Of a stretch of DNA of 20,064 nt, positions 1 to 6,608 are shown piece after piece. This stretch comes from Streptococcus oralis (GTDB lineage Bacteria > Bacillota > Bacilli > Lactobacillales > Streptococcaceae). How positions within the stretch are numbered: the stretch's first letter is position 1; every line of letters starts with the position of its first letter. Under the pieces are notes generated by a model that had not been told where the DNA came from, did not search any database, and saw only the letters and a program-made list of their open reading frames with translations. Where the stretch lies: NCBI GenBank assembly GCA_937930605.1, contig CALHBZ010000011.1, positions 1 to 20,064 of the forward strand, in the 5' to 3' direction. Position numbers and translations under genes: made by a program.

Positions 1-147
<147 letters not shown>

Positions 148-149
<2 letters not shown>

Positions 150-170
150 AATAGTTCAGTGAACTATTTT
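148..170 (+). terminator. First eno terminator hairpin
   Basis: AAAATAGTTC (148-157), loop AGT, then GAACTATTTT (161-170) form a perfect 10-bp stem that overlaps the eno stop codon. The A-rich 5' arm and T-rich 3' arm would allow it to work in both directions, although there is no long T tract beyond the stem. Confidence 0.6.
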
Positions 171-200
171 ATCCCGAACCTTGAAATGTAAAAGTTCGGC

Positions 201-221
201 CGTTGATTTAACAACGTTTTT
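201..221 (+). terminator. Second terminator-like hairpin after eno
   Basis: CGTTG (201-205) pairs with CAACG (212-216) across a 6-nt AT loop, followed by TTTTT (217-221). The stem is short, so this is weaker than the hairpins on either side, but the U tract is in the right place. Confidence 0.4.
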
Positions 222-222
222 A

Positions 223-252
223 GCCCCTCGGATTTTATCCGAAGGGCTTTTT
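223..252 (+). terminator. Third, strongest intrinsic terminator after eno
   Basis: GCCCCTCGGA (223-232) pairs with TCCGAAGGGC (238-247) with one mismatch, and is followed directly by TTTTT (248-252). This is a GC-rich stem plus U tract and a good Rho-independent terminator that isolates eno from the downstream gene. Confidence 0.8.
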
Positions 253-284
253 GTGTACAATACTCAAAATGAAAAATAACTTAT

Positions 285-292
285 GGTATAAT
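285..292 (+). promoter_or_regulatory. Extended -10 promoter of the YkgJ-like gene
   Basis: TATGGTATAAT ends at 292: a perfect TATAAT (287-292) preceded by TGG, which is the streptococcal extended -10. No good -35 lies 17 bp upstream. The distance to the ATG at 323 is about 30 nt, giving a very short 5' leader. Confidence 0.65.
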
Positions 293-322
293 AGACAAAA
301 ACACTTGTATTAGAAAGTAACT

Positions 323-817
323 ATGTCTAAAGAAATTGATATTGAGTATTACCACCAGTTAGCCTTGCAAAAGCAAAAAGAGCATCGCAAAGTATTAGCT
401 AATCTAAAGAAAAAGCCACCAAAAAATCTAGATAAGATAGCTCAGCAGATTCACGAAGAAGTTTTTGCGGAGATTGATTGCACTGCCTGCGCAAACTGTT
501 GTAAGACCTTGGGGCCCGACTTCAAAGAAGCAGATATTACCCGCATTGCTAAGTATTTTAAGATGAAATTACCGGCTTTTGAAGCGGAGTTTCTGCAGGT
601 GGATGAAGATGGAGACAAGGTTTTCAAATCCATGCCTTGCCCTTTTCTAGGAGGAGACAAACTCTGTTCTATCTATGATGTTCGTCCAAAGGCCTGCCGA
701 GAATTTCCTCATACAGACCGTAAAAAAATTCATCAAATCAACCATCTGACGATTAAGAATACCTTGACCTGTCCAGCAGCTTATCTCTTTGTCGAAAAAT
801 TAAAAGATAAGTTATAG
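323..817 (+). CDS. YkgJ-family cysteine-cluster protein (putative zinc/iron-chelating domain)
   Basis: A 164-aa soluble protein. After a charged, lysine-rich N-terminal helix (about residues 1-50) it shows the family signature CxxCxxCC (C53, C56, C59, C60). This is followed by CPFLGGDKLCSIYDVRPKAC (C106, C115, C125) and a last cysteine in TCPAAY (C150), with conserved R121-P122 and FPH around 128-130. This spaced set of eight cysteines is typical of the YkgJ / UPF0153 family, which is thought to bind Zn or an Fe-S cluster; the biological role is not known. It is transcribed alone from an extended -10 promoter at 285-292. The ribosome-binding site is weak (agaaagtaact), but the start suits the length. 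The family assignment is firm and the function open. Confidence 0.85.
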   Translation: MSKEIDIEYYHQLALQKQKEHRKVLANLKKKPPKNLDKIAQQIHEEVFAEIDCTACANCCKTLGPDFKEADITRIAKYFKMKLPAFEAEFLQVDEDGDKVFKSMPCPFLGGDKLCSIYDVRPKACREFPHTDRKKIHQINHLTIKNTLTCPAAYLFVEKLKDKL

Positions 818-903
818 ATTTTACACCTTTAAATCTTGTACAAAGATTCTAGGGTGGAAGTAGCTTAAATCTGTTAGACTATAGTCAAGAGGTGAAAAAG
901 AAT

Positions 904-1740
904 ATGATGCATCAATTCAATCGAACCATGGAGTATCTGGAAAGTAAGTTGGACGCAGAAGTGGATTTGCAGAAATTCCAGCAGCTATCAGGCTATTCTT
1001 ATGCTCTCTTTAGCAGGCTCTTTTCCATCCTAGCAGATATGACCTTAGCAGAATACTTGCGCAATCGCAGGCTGTCAGAAGCTGTGACGGACTTGCGGGA
1101 AAGCTCTGAGAAAGTCATTGACATAGCAATGAAATACGGCTATGAGTCTGCGGATGCCTTCAGCGCAGCCTTTAAGAAATTCCATGGTGCAACTCCCTCA
1201 GAAGTTCGAAATGGAAAACCTTATCGAGTCTTTCCTAAACTTCAATTATCCTTAAAGATTACAGGAGGAAAGAACATGGAGATCAAGATTCAAAAGAAAC
1301 CTGCTTTTACCGTAGCAGGTGTCCTATTGGGAGCTATTGACAATAGCCAGTGCCCGTCTGCATGGGAGCATCTCTATGCAAATCATAGCTTTGAAAGCCT
1401 AGAAAGTCTGGGCAGTGGTCAATCCTTTGGCGTCTGCTCAGATGTCAAAGAAGGCGAAATCATCAACTATATGGCTGCCTATGATGTGACGGATAAAGTC
1501 AAAGCAGAAGAACTAGGACTCTCGATCAAAGAAATCTCCGAAGCTGAATATGCTATCGTACCAGTCAAAGGCACTATACCGACCAGCATCCACCATGCTT
1601 GGAAATATGTCTTGGAAGTCTTTTTCCCAGAAACAGGCTATCGTCACTCTGGAGCACCAGACTTTGAAGTTTACACTGCGGGAGACATGTCCTCACCAGA
1701 CTACCAAATGGAACTCTGGATACCAGTGATCAAGGACTAG
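904..1740 (+). CDS. AraC-family regulator with GyrI-like effector-binding domain
   Basis: A 278-aa predicted transcription factor. Residues 1-100 form the two helix-turn-helix units of an AraC DNA-binding domain (VDLQKFQQLSGYSYALFSRLF; second helix pair with IAMKYGYESADAFSAAFKKF, then GATPSEVR). Residues about 125-278 look like the GyrI-like small-molecule binding domain (MEIKIQKKPAFTVAGV..., ending YQMELWIPV). With the DNA-binding domain first and the effector domain last, it resembles Rob/SoxS-type regulators that sense drugs or metabolites. Start choice: a GTG at 892 is in frame, but AGAGGTG (888-894) is a good Shine-Dalgarno for the ATG at 904 (9-nt spacing), so the GTG is probably part of the ribosome-binding site. 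No obvious target gene is adjacent. A strong terminator follows. Confidence 0.85.
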   Translation: MMHQFNRTMEYLESKLDAEVDLQKFQQLSGYSYALFSRLFSILADMTLAEYLRNRRLSEAVTDLRESSEKVIDIAMKYGYESADAFSAAFKKFHGATPSEVRNGKPYRVFPKLQLSLKITGGKNMEIKIQKKPAFTVAGVLLGAIDNSQCPSAWEHLYANHSFESLESLGSGQSFGVCSDVKEGEIINYMAAYDVTDKVKAEELGLSIKEISEAEYAIVPVKGTIPTSIHHAWKYVLEVFFPETGYRHSGAPDFEVYTAGDMSSPDYQMELWIPVIKD

Positions 1741-1775
1741 GACATTTTCTGATTTTTTGTAAAGATGCAAATCCG

Positions 1776-1807
1776 ACTCTGTAGAAAGAACCTCTACAGA
1801 GTTTTTT
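1776..1807 (+). terminator. Intrinsic terminator after the AraC-family gene
   Basis: ACTCTGTAGA (1776-1785) pairs perfectly with TCTACAGAGT (1793-1802) over a 7-nt loop, and the T run continues to 1807. A 10-bp stem plus U tract. Confidence 0.85.
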
Positions 1808-1836
1808 CTTGTGGAAATTCATGTCCGTAAATCAAA

Positions 1837-1894
1837 CATACCATATTTTTTGTTTGGATTTTATGGGGTATGAGCAACGTTATCTCGGTATAAT
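1837..1894 (+). promoter_or_regulatory. Promoter region with a dyad symmetry, upstream of the papain-fold gene
   Basis: TATAAT at 1889-1894 (preceded by CGG) is the likely -10. No standard -35 is visible. Where it should lie there is an interrupted palindrome: CATACCATA (1837-1845) facing TATGGGGTATG (1862-1872). A dyad overlapping a weak -35 is typical of an operator for an activator or repressor. The dyad is seen in the sequence; its role is inferred. Confidence 0.45.
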
Positions 1895-1923
1895 AGACTC
1901 ATAGAAGATAAGGAGGCATGAAT

Positions 1924-2847
1924 ATGCAGATGTATTTTGGAGATGTGTCACTTTGCTATAGCTATTCATTGGCAATGGCACTCGACGCCTATGGTTATGA
2001 CTTTAAAGCAGAGTTTTTAGAGGCAATCATGGTGATGGGAAATGGCGCTAGTATCGTAAAGGAAGATGAGCAGCACCCTCTAGTATTCTTTGATAATGGA
2101 ATGCCAGATCTTTCTATCTCCCATTCCTCAAAAATACTTGGATTTGACTTTGAAGAATTCTATCTAAAAGATGGAGCGGAAGTAGATTTGGAAGAGATTA
2201 AAGGAAAGTTGGAAACGTTTCTGTCCAATGGACCTGTCGTACTGGGTCCTCTTGATATGGGCCACTTGACTTACAATCCAAATCACACAATCCTTTATGG
2301 TGTAGATCACTTTATAACTGTGTATGCTGTTGATGGTCAGTATCTCTATTTGCATGATCCAGCTGGTTTTGCCTGTATGAAGGTTGCTTTTAATGACGTT
2401 TTAGAAGCTTGGAAGGCGGAAGCTATTGACTATAAGCGTGGAGCATACTCCATGTGGGGAAATTTTAGGAAGGTCAAGAATCCTAGTCAAACTCAAATCT
2501 ATCAAGAAACGGCAAGGATTATGAAGGACAGATATCTGGACGGACAAAGTAATGTCTTGGAATTCTATGCAAAAGCAGTTGCTGAACATGGCTTAAATAC
2601 GGAGCAAAAGCAATTGCATCAGTATTTCAGCTTTAAACTTGCTGCTGTTCGAAATCTCTATCTCAGTAAGTTCTTAAAAGATCATGATCCAGAAGGGGCA
2701 AGATTAAAAGAAGAATTGGCTACTCTATTTGGTCAAGCCCACCTTTCATGTTTAAAAGAAGATTACCAAGAACTAGCCCACTTGCTCTATCAGATAGCAG
2801 AAGCGGACCGTCGCTTTAAAGATTTATATGTAAATAAGCAAGTCTAG
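1924..2847 (+). CDS. Putative papain-fold protein (BtrH_N / C39-like), function unknown
   Basis: A 307-aa protein. AAGGAGG at 1910-1916 sits 7 nt before the ATG at 1924 but almost touches the in-frame ATG at 1918, so 1924 is the likely start. Residues 1-150 carry a Cys-His-Asp arrangement: C11 in GDVSLCYSYSLAMALDAYG, H129 in YGVDHFITVYAVDG and D145 in YLYLHDPAG. The Cys near the N-terminus starting a helix, and the His-strand-Asp order, match papain-like cysteine-protease/acyltransferase folds such as C39 peptidases and the BtrH N-terminal domain. The C-terminal half (about 170-307) is helical, charged and unassigned. There is no signal peptide or membrane segment, so it acts in the cytoplasm. 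It has its own promoter and terminator. The substrate is unknown, and a non-catalytic role is possible. Confidence 0.6.
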   Translation: MQMYFGDVSLCYSYSLAMALDAYGYDFKAEFLEAIMVMGNGASIVKEDEQHPLVFFDNGMPDLSISHSSKILGFDFEEFYLKDGAEVDLEEIKGKLETFLSNGPVVLGPLDMGHLTYNPNHTILYGVDHFITVYAVDGQYLYLHDPAGFACMKVAFNDVLEAWKAEAIDYKRGAYSMWGNFRKVKNPSQTQIYQETARIMKDRYLDGQSNVLEFYAKAVAEHGLNTEQKQLHQYFSFKLAAVRNLYLSKFLKDHDPEGARLKEELATLFGQAHLSCLKEDYQELAHLLYQIAEADRRFKDLYVNKQV

Positions 2848-2883
2848 GGGCGCTCCCAACTTTTATAAAATAGCAAGTAAAAG

Positions 2884-2914
2884 CAGTTTTTCGTAAAATG
2901 AAGAACTGTTTTTT
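2884..2914 (+). terminator. Terminator after the papain-fold gene
   Basis: CAGTTTTT (2884-2891) pairs with AAGAACTG (2901-2908) with one mismatch, followed by T2909-2914. A moderately stable hairpin with a clear U run. Confidence 0.6.
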
Positions 2915-2919
2915 GATTA

Positions 2920-2928
2920 TGGTATAAT
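2920..2928 (+). promoter_or_regulatory. Extended -10 promoter of the ClbS/DfsB-family gene
   Basis: TGG followed by TATAAT (2923-2928), only 9 bp beyond the preceding T run. The same TATGGTATAAT form occurs upstream of the gene at 323. No clear -35. It drives the gene starting at 2977. Confidence 0.65.
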
Positions 2929-2976
2929 GAAGTGAAGAAATAGCATATCCAACTTAAAAAAGAAGGGAGAACTCCT

Positions 2977-3528
2977 ATGCCTAGACCAAGAACAAAAGAG
3001 GAATTAGTGTTAGCCTCTAAGGAAAACTATGAAAAGCTCAATCACTTTATATCTAAATTAAGCGAAGAGGAAATACAGACTCCTTTTGATTTTTCAAAAG
3101 ACCAAAAGAAAAAAGAAGCTCACTGGAAAAGAGATAAAAATCTAAGAGATGTCCTGATCCATCTCTATGAATGGCATCAGTTACTTTTAACCTGGGTACA
3201 TTCTAATCAAAAGGGTCATGAAAGACCTTTTCTCCCTGAACCTTATAATTGGAAAACTTATGGGGAAATGAATGTCGCTTTTTGGAAGAAGCACCAGAGA
3301 ACGTCCTTAGAAGAAGCGACCAAACTCCTCAATCAATCGCATAAAGAGGTTTTAGAGTTGATGGAAGGCTTTAGCAATGACGAATTGTTCACAAAAGGTG
3401 TCTATAAGTGGACGGGAGGGACAAGTCTAGGTTCCTACCTTGTGAGTGCCACTTCCAGTCACTATGATTGGGCTCTGAAAAAGCTCAAAGCTCATCAGAA
3501 AAATTGTAAGTGTCACCAGTTAAAGTGA
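2977..3528 (+). CDS. ClbS/DfsB-family (DUF1706) four-helix-bundle protein
   Basis: A 183-aa soluble protein with a good ribosome-binding site (AAGGGAG, 2963-2969). It starts MPRPRTKEELVLASKENYEKL, the usual family opening. The middle contains NLRDVLIHLYEWHQLLLTWV (around residues 55-75), whose H and W residues belong to the DinB-like helix bundle. The end has YKWTGGTSLGSYLVSATSSHYDWALKKLK. This order is typical of PF08020 proteins of about 160-180 aa. The best-studied relative, ClbS, hydrolyses the cyclopropane of colibactin to protect its producer; most relatives, including streptococcal ones, have no known substrate. The gene is monocistronic. Family assignment is firm; a detoxifying role is only inference. 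Confidence 0.85.
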   Translation: MPRPRTKEELVLASKENYEKLNHFISKLSEEEIQTPFDFSKDQKKKEAHWKRDKNLRDVLIHLYEWHQLLLTWVHSNQKGHERPFLPEPYNWKTYGEMNVAFWKKHQRTSLEEATKLLNQSHKEVLELMEGFSNDELFTKGVYKWTGGTSLGSYLVSATSSHYDWALKKLKAHQKNCKCHQLK

Positions 3529-3557
3529 GTTTGGGGTTTAGAAAAGGTTCTTCTAAG

Positions 3558-3802
3558 CTACGAATAGCTTCATTCTCGTGATTTTGAACTATTCTGGCTT
3601 TAGAATCCTTCAAAAATTAAAATTTAAGGCCGTCATGGACTTAGAATAGCCCCAAAACATTTATTTTATAGTAATTCTAAACTTAGAATTACAATGATAT
3701 TAAAGGAATCGAACTGTTCGATGCTTAGAATGCCTTGATTCTGAGAAATCTTGACTAGAAAATGCTTCGAATGGCTTTTTTCTGATATAGGATTGATGAT
3801 AG
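3558..3802. repeat. About six degenerate 40-42 bp tandem repeat units
   Basis: The non-coding stretch 3529-3802 contains a recurring word CTTAGAAT at 3640, 3682 and 3724, exactly 42 bp apart. Variants stand one period to the left (CTTTAGAAT at 3598, CTACGAAT at 3558) and one period to the right (CTTCGAAT at 3765). Units are about 40, 42, 42, 42, 41 and 38 bp. After the core, several units continue as (A/G)GCCTTnATTCTGA-like sequence (3565-3578, 3731-3742, 3772-3784), while the central units have diverged. No ORF is convincing here on either strand. This looks like an old tandem array or the decayed remains of a repeat element, not a CRISPR array. Confidence 0.6.
3671..3692. repeat. Perfect 10-bp inverted repeat inside the tandem repeat region
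   Basis: GTAATTCTAA (3671-3680), AC, then TTAGAATTAC (3683-3692): a perfect dyad with a 2-nt spacer. The right arm contains the CTTAGAAT core of one tandem unit. No T run follows, so it is not a standard terminator. It could be a protein-binding site or a by-product of the repeats. Confidence 0.55.
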
Positions 3803-4306
3803 ATGGGTGAGATAATGAACATACAAAAAGAGAAAGTTAAAAAAGAGTTGGTGTCCCTCTGTTTGGGAGAGTTCACAGCCGTCCTATCCTTTTGGTTTTG
3901 TTTTTTCCTTTTGAAAAATCGGCTTGGTGATGAGAATAGTCTAGTAACCATTCTCTACCCTTTGTCTTTACTGACATTTATTTTGCTTCAAGGTTCAATC
4001 TATTGGGCAATTTTGATTAGAAGGCTGTCGAAACCTCAGTTCGGAAGTGGAACTGTTCCCAAAATATATGGTTGTTTCAGGATACTAGACCCTGTTCTAC
4101 TTATTTCAGGCTTTCCTTTTATTTTCTGGAATACACAGAGTTTCCAAGTGGCTATCTTAGCCACACTGATAGAGCTCTTTGCTCTTATCGAATGGGTTAA
4201 TTATTTCCTCGTACGTCTATCTTATAATTTGAACCCACTTGTTTTATGGAAACGAATTACCAAGGGAAAACTTGAAAAGAGCAGAATAGCCAAGGAGTTG
4301 GGGTAG
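3803..4306 (+). CDS. Small integral membrane protein, unknown function
   Basis: A 167-aa protein that I do not recognise. Hydropathy by eye gives four membrane helices: about residues 19-38 (LCLGEFTAVLSFWFCFFLL), 49-72, 93-109 (RILDPVLLISGFPFIFW) and 113-137. A basic C-terminal tail follows (KRITKGKLEKSRIAKELG), presumably cytoplasmic. No catalytic motif is evident. The start is uncertain: the ATG at 3803 has AGGA 10 nt upstream, while the ATG at 3815 follows GGGTGAG closely. It sits between the tandem repeats and the first TipC-like gene, with only 59 bp to the latter. A link to the immunity array (for example protection from a membrane-acting toxin) is possible but rests only on position. 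Confidence 0.6.
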   Translation: MGEIMNIQKEKVKKELVSLCLGEFTAVLSFWFCFFLLKNRLGDENSLVTILYPLSLLTFILLQGSIYWAILIRRLSKPQFGSGTVPKIYGCFRILDPVLLISGFPFIFWNTQSFQVAILATLIELFALIEWVNYFLVRLSYNLNPLVLWKRITKGKLEKSRIAKELG

Positions 4307-4365
4307 GGGAGTGTATCATAAATTTGATTTCAAATATAGCAGAAAGGTTATATGTAAGAATTTAG

Positions 4366-5088
4366 ATGAAAAAATTTTTAAAAATTCTAGTCCTAACTGT
4401 ATTGGTTTTTCTAACTTTGTTTGGTCTATATCGTGTCTATCAAAAGAATTATTATAAAGGAGTGTATGAATCTTTAAGTAATGTTTTTCTAGAGATGAAC
4501 TATGCAGAGATAAATAGTGGTGTTTTACATGGACTTGCTGATTTTAGTAAAGCTGTTGACGGAAGTCAGTCGTTTAGAGATCCAGACTGGATAATTCCCA
4601 TAGGACTTGATACAGGCTTGTCTGAAAATGAAAGTTTAAAAGTGATTGTAGGTTTTGAAGAAACTTTTATTATTGAATACCAGCAACTATTATCTGATGG
4701 GAGATATCTTTATATAAAATATGACTACAATGATAAGAAACTTAACCAATCAGTCGAAATCTCAGATTCTAAATGGTCGGTAGCGTATGACTTAGCTAGT
4801 TATAATATACTCCATAAGGATGAGGGAAAACTAGATTTGGAGGCATATAAAGAATTATCACGTCAGTCGAAAACAGGGGATTCGATACCTAATTTTTACC
4901 TAACAAATCCCAACGAAGTGTTAGAGTATTTAAAACCTCATGGAATTGATGAAGCTTGGATTAAAGAAAAATCCCACTTTATGCTCTATGATGTCGTTCT
5001 AGAACGCTGGTTCAAAAATGGTAGCCAACGCTACTCGGTTGACAATCTTGGGGATGTAGAGATTGTATCACTAAGTTTTTCTGAATAG
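4366..5088 (+). CDS. TipC-like membrane-anchored immunity protein, copy 1
   Basis: A 240-aa protein. Residues 4-22 (FLKILVLTVLVFLTLFGLY) form an N-terminal membrane anchor or uncleaved signal. The rest would lie outside the membrane. The segment YKGVYESLSNVFLEMNYAE (about 30-48) recalls TipC-type immunity proteins, which protect streptococci from lipid II-degrading LXG toxins at the outer membrane face; this assignment is from memory of the family and moderately sure. The protein is 70-90% identical by eye to the next gene in its first 65 and last 55 residues, but the middle has diverged. The ribosome-binding site is odd: AAAGG at 4343-4347 is 18 nt from this ATG and instead serves an ATG-TAA start-stop pair at 4352. 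After the TAG at 5086 the same frame stays open for 29 codons. Confidence 0.6.
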   Translation: MKKFLKILVLTVLVFLTLFGLYRVYQKNYYKGVYESLSNVFLEMNYAEINSGVLHGLADFSKAVDGSQSFRDPDWIIPIGLDTGLSENESLKVIVGFEETFIIEYQQLLSDGRYLYIKYDYNDKKLNQSVEISDSKWSVAYDLASYNILHKDEGKLDLEAYKELSRQSKTGDSIPNFYLTNPNEVLEYLKPHGIDEAWIKEKSHFMLYDVVLERWFKNGSQRYSVDNLGDVEIVSLSFSE

Positions 5089-5178
5089 AATGATACCCAA
5101 GCAATGGAGATGTTAAAAGAGAAGAACAATGTTGTTTATCAGTTTATCCAAGATTTAAGTAAGGAAAAAAGTCAATGA
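5089..5178 (+). pseudogene. Open 29-codon extension after the first TipC-like gene, coupled to the second
   Basis: In the frame of the upstream gene, directly after its TAG, 29 sense codons read NDTQAMEMLKEKNNV, then VYQFIQDLSKEKSQ, and stop at TGA 5176-5178. This stop overlaps the next gene's ATG as ATGA. The composition is protein-like (amphipathic, Lys/Glu/Gln rich). It could be the C-terminus of a once longer upstream protein cut by a nonsense mutation, the tail of a lost toxin gene, or a chance open frame. The second paralogue has no such extension. Confidence 0.35.
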
Positions 5179-5897
5179 AAAAATTTTTAAAAGTAGTAGT
5201 CGCAACGGTATTAGTTTTTCTAACTTTGTTTGGCCTATATCATGTCTATCAAAAGAATTATTATAAAGGAGTGTATGAATCTTTAAGTAATGTCTTTCTA
5301 GAGATGAACTATGCAGAAACCCATAGTGGAGTATTATCAGGACTCGCTGATTTTAGTAAAGCAGTTGACGGAGGTGAATCATATCGCGATAAGGATATTA
5401 TAGTTGGTATGAGTCTTGAATCAGGCTTATCTGAGAGTGAAACTATATTAGTGTATGTAGGTATTGAAGAAACATTTCTAATTGAGTATAGACGATCGTT
5501 ACCTAATGGCAGATATCTTTTTATTGACTATGATTATAGAGATAAGATGCTCAAACAAACTATTGAAATTTCAGAATCTGATCAATCATTAGCTTACGGG
5601 TTAATTGGTTATAATATAGAAGTGAAGAGTGGAAAAGAATCTGATTTAGAGCTACATTTAAAAAATTCCTATAGTTTTAGCTCGACTAAAGGCTTACCAA
5701 ATTTTCAGATAACAAATCCAAACGAAGTACTAGAGTATTTAAAGCCTTATGGGATTGATGAAGCTTGGATTAAAGAAAAATCCCACTTCATGCTTTATGA
5801 TGTTGTTCTAGAACGCTGGTTCAAAAACGGTAGCCAACGCTACTCGGTTTACAATCTTGGGGATGTAGAGATTGTGCCACTAAGTTTTTCTGAATAG
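5175..5897 (+). CDS. TipC-like membrane-anchored immunity protein, copy 2
   Basis: A 240-aa paralogue of the preceding gene, of identical length. It has the N-terminal membrane anchor (residues 4-22, FLKVVVATVLVFLTLFGLY), then YKGVYESLSNVFLEMNYAE and DFSKAVDGG. The nearly invariant C-terminus has HFMLYDVVLERWFKNGSQRY and ends LSFSE. Residues about 66-185 differ substantially from copy 1 in sequence but keep the same spacing, as expected when paralogous immunity proteins diverge to match different toxins. AAGGA (5161-5165) lies 9 nt before the ATG, and the start overlaps the stop of the upstream open fragment. Predicted role: protection against a cell-wall-precursor-attacking toxin at the outer face of the membrane. 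Confidence 0.6.
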   Translation: MKKFLKVVVATVLVFLTLFGLYHVYQKNYYKGVYESLSNVFLEMNYAETHSGVLSGLADFSKAVDGGESYRDKDIIVGMSLESGLSESETILVYVGIEETFLIEYRRSLPNGRYLFIDYDYRDKMLKQTIEISESDQSLAYGLIGYNIEVKSGKESDLELHLKNSYSFSSTKGLPNFQITNPNEVLEYLKPYGIDEAWIKEKSHFMLYDVVLERWFKNGSQRYSVYNLGDVEIVPLSFSE

Positions 5898-6021
5898 AGT
5901 AACTGAACTGATAGTAGATATAATAGCGTTGTATGAAATAAAAAATGTATCGGATGAAAAACAAAAATAATGAATCTGCTACTAGAACCTATGCCTTTTC
6001 ATAAAATAAAGGAGAGAGGAA

Positions 6022-6441
6022 ATGAATATTTTAAAAATACAGGAACAGATTGACAGTACGAAGTACTGGGATTCCTACGCATTAGACTTTAGAGCTTCAT
6101 TCTTCGGGGACGAATGTAAACTCTATATCGAGATTGAAAATGGCAAATCGGATCAGTATTGCTGGGAGATAGTTTTCTACCGTTGTTTTAAGGTTGACTA
6201 TGAGACGGATGCTGGTTGGACATGTTGGGAAAGCAAGAGTGACACAAGGAATTTCAATATGAAAGATGTTCCTTTTGAAAATCTCATGTCTCACACTGTA
6301 CATGACATTAGTCTCATCAAAGAGAAAAATAATATGATAAAAGCTACAATTACTTTATCAAGTATGTTAATTAAGATTGTGTGTCAAGCAATTCAAATCT
6401 CCAAAGTTTTAGTCAGAGAACAGGACTTCTTTTGGAGCTAA
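6022..6441 (+). CDS. Immunity-like protein, unnamed family A, copy 1
   Basis: A 139-aa soluble protein with a good ribosome-binding site (AAAGGAGAGAGG). I cannot name the family. It is clearly related to the gene at 7965-8390. Shared positions are LDF/LDL then FFGDE / YFGDE (about residues 20-31), an aromatic WEI(V/K)F strand, CFKVDY / CAKVEY, HDISL / QEISL, an alternating beta strand with ICQAIQI / VCRDIQI, and the end QDFFW / VQFFW. The pattern of small beta-rich proteins with WEIxF strands is common among immunity proteins of toxin systems, so that role is inferred from family style and neighbours. A TATAAT at 5919-5924 about 100 bp upstream might be an internal promoter, but no good -35 is seen. 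Confidence 0.6.
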   Translation: MNILKIQEQIDSTKYWDSYALDFRASFFGDECKLYIEIENGKSDQYCWEIVFYRCFKVDYETDAGWTCWESKSDTRNFNMKDVPFENLMSHTVHDISLIKEKNNMIKATITLSSMLIKIVCQAIQISKVLVREQDFFWS

Positions 6442-6608
6442 TAAAATGAGGCACCATCTCAGCAAGCATCAAATACCTGCTAAAAATAGAGATGAGTAAA
6501 GCCATATATCCAAGCAATTTTGATAAAATATATGCAAGATATTCTTGATGAATGAATTGGAAATTGGTGTTATCACAAAAGACTAGAAGAAAGTGAGTTG
6601 AAAATACC

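Noticed and set aside
892..903. GTG start for the AraC-family gene
   Set aside because: The GTG is part of the AGAGGTG Shine-Dalgarno sequence that is correctly spaced for the ATG at 904.
3558..3802. CRISPR array
   Set aside because: The 42-bp periodic units are degenerate throughout, with no constant repeat and variable spacer pattern, and no cas genes are present.
3700..3951. 83-aa minus-strand frame over the repeat region and membrane gene
   Set aside because: It runs antisense to the plus-strand membrane protein and through degenerate repeats, with no ribosome-binding site or recognisable domain.
6446..6499. 17-codon ORF (MRHHLSKHQIPAKNRDE) after family A copy 1
   Set aside because: GGAG stands 8 nt upstream and the histidine-rich start is intriguing, but the length is too small to separate from chance, and no motif is recognisable.
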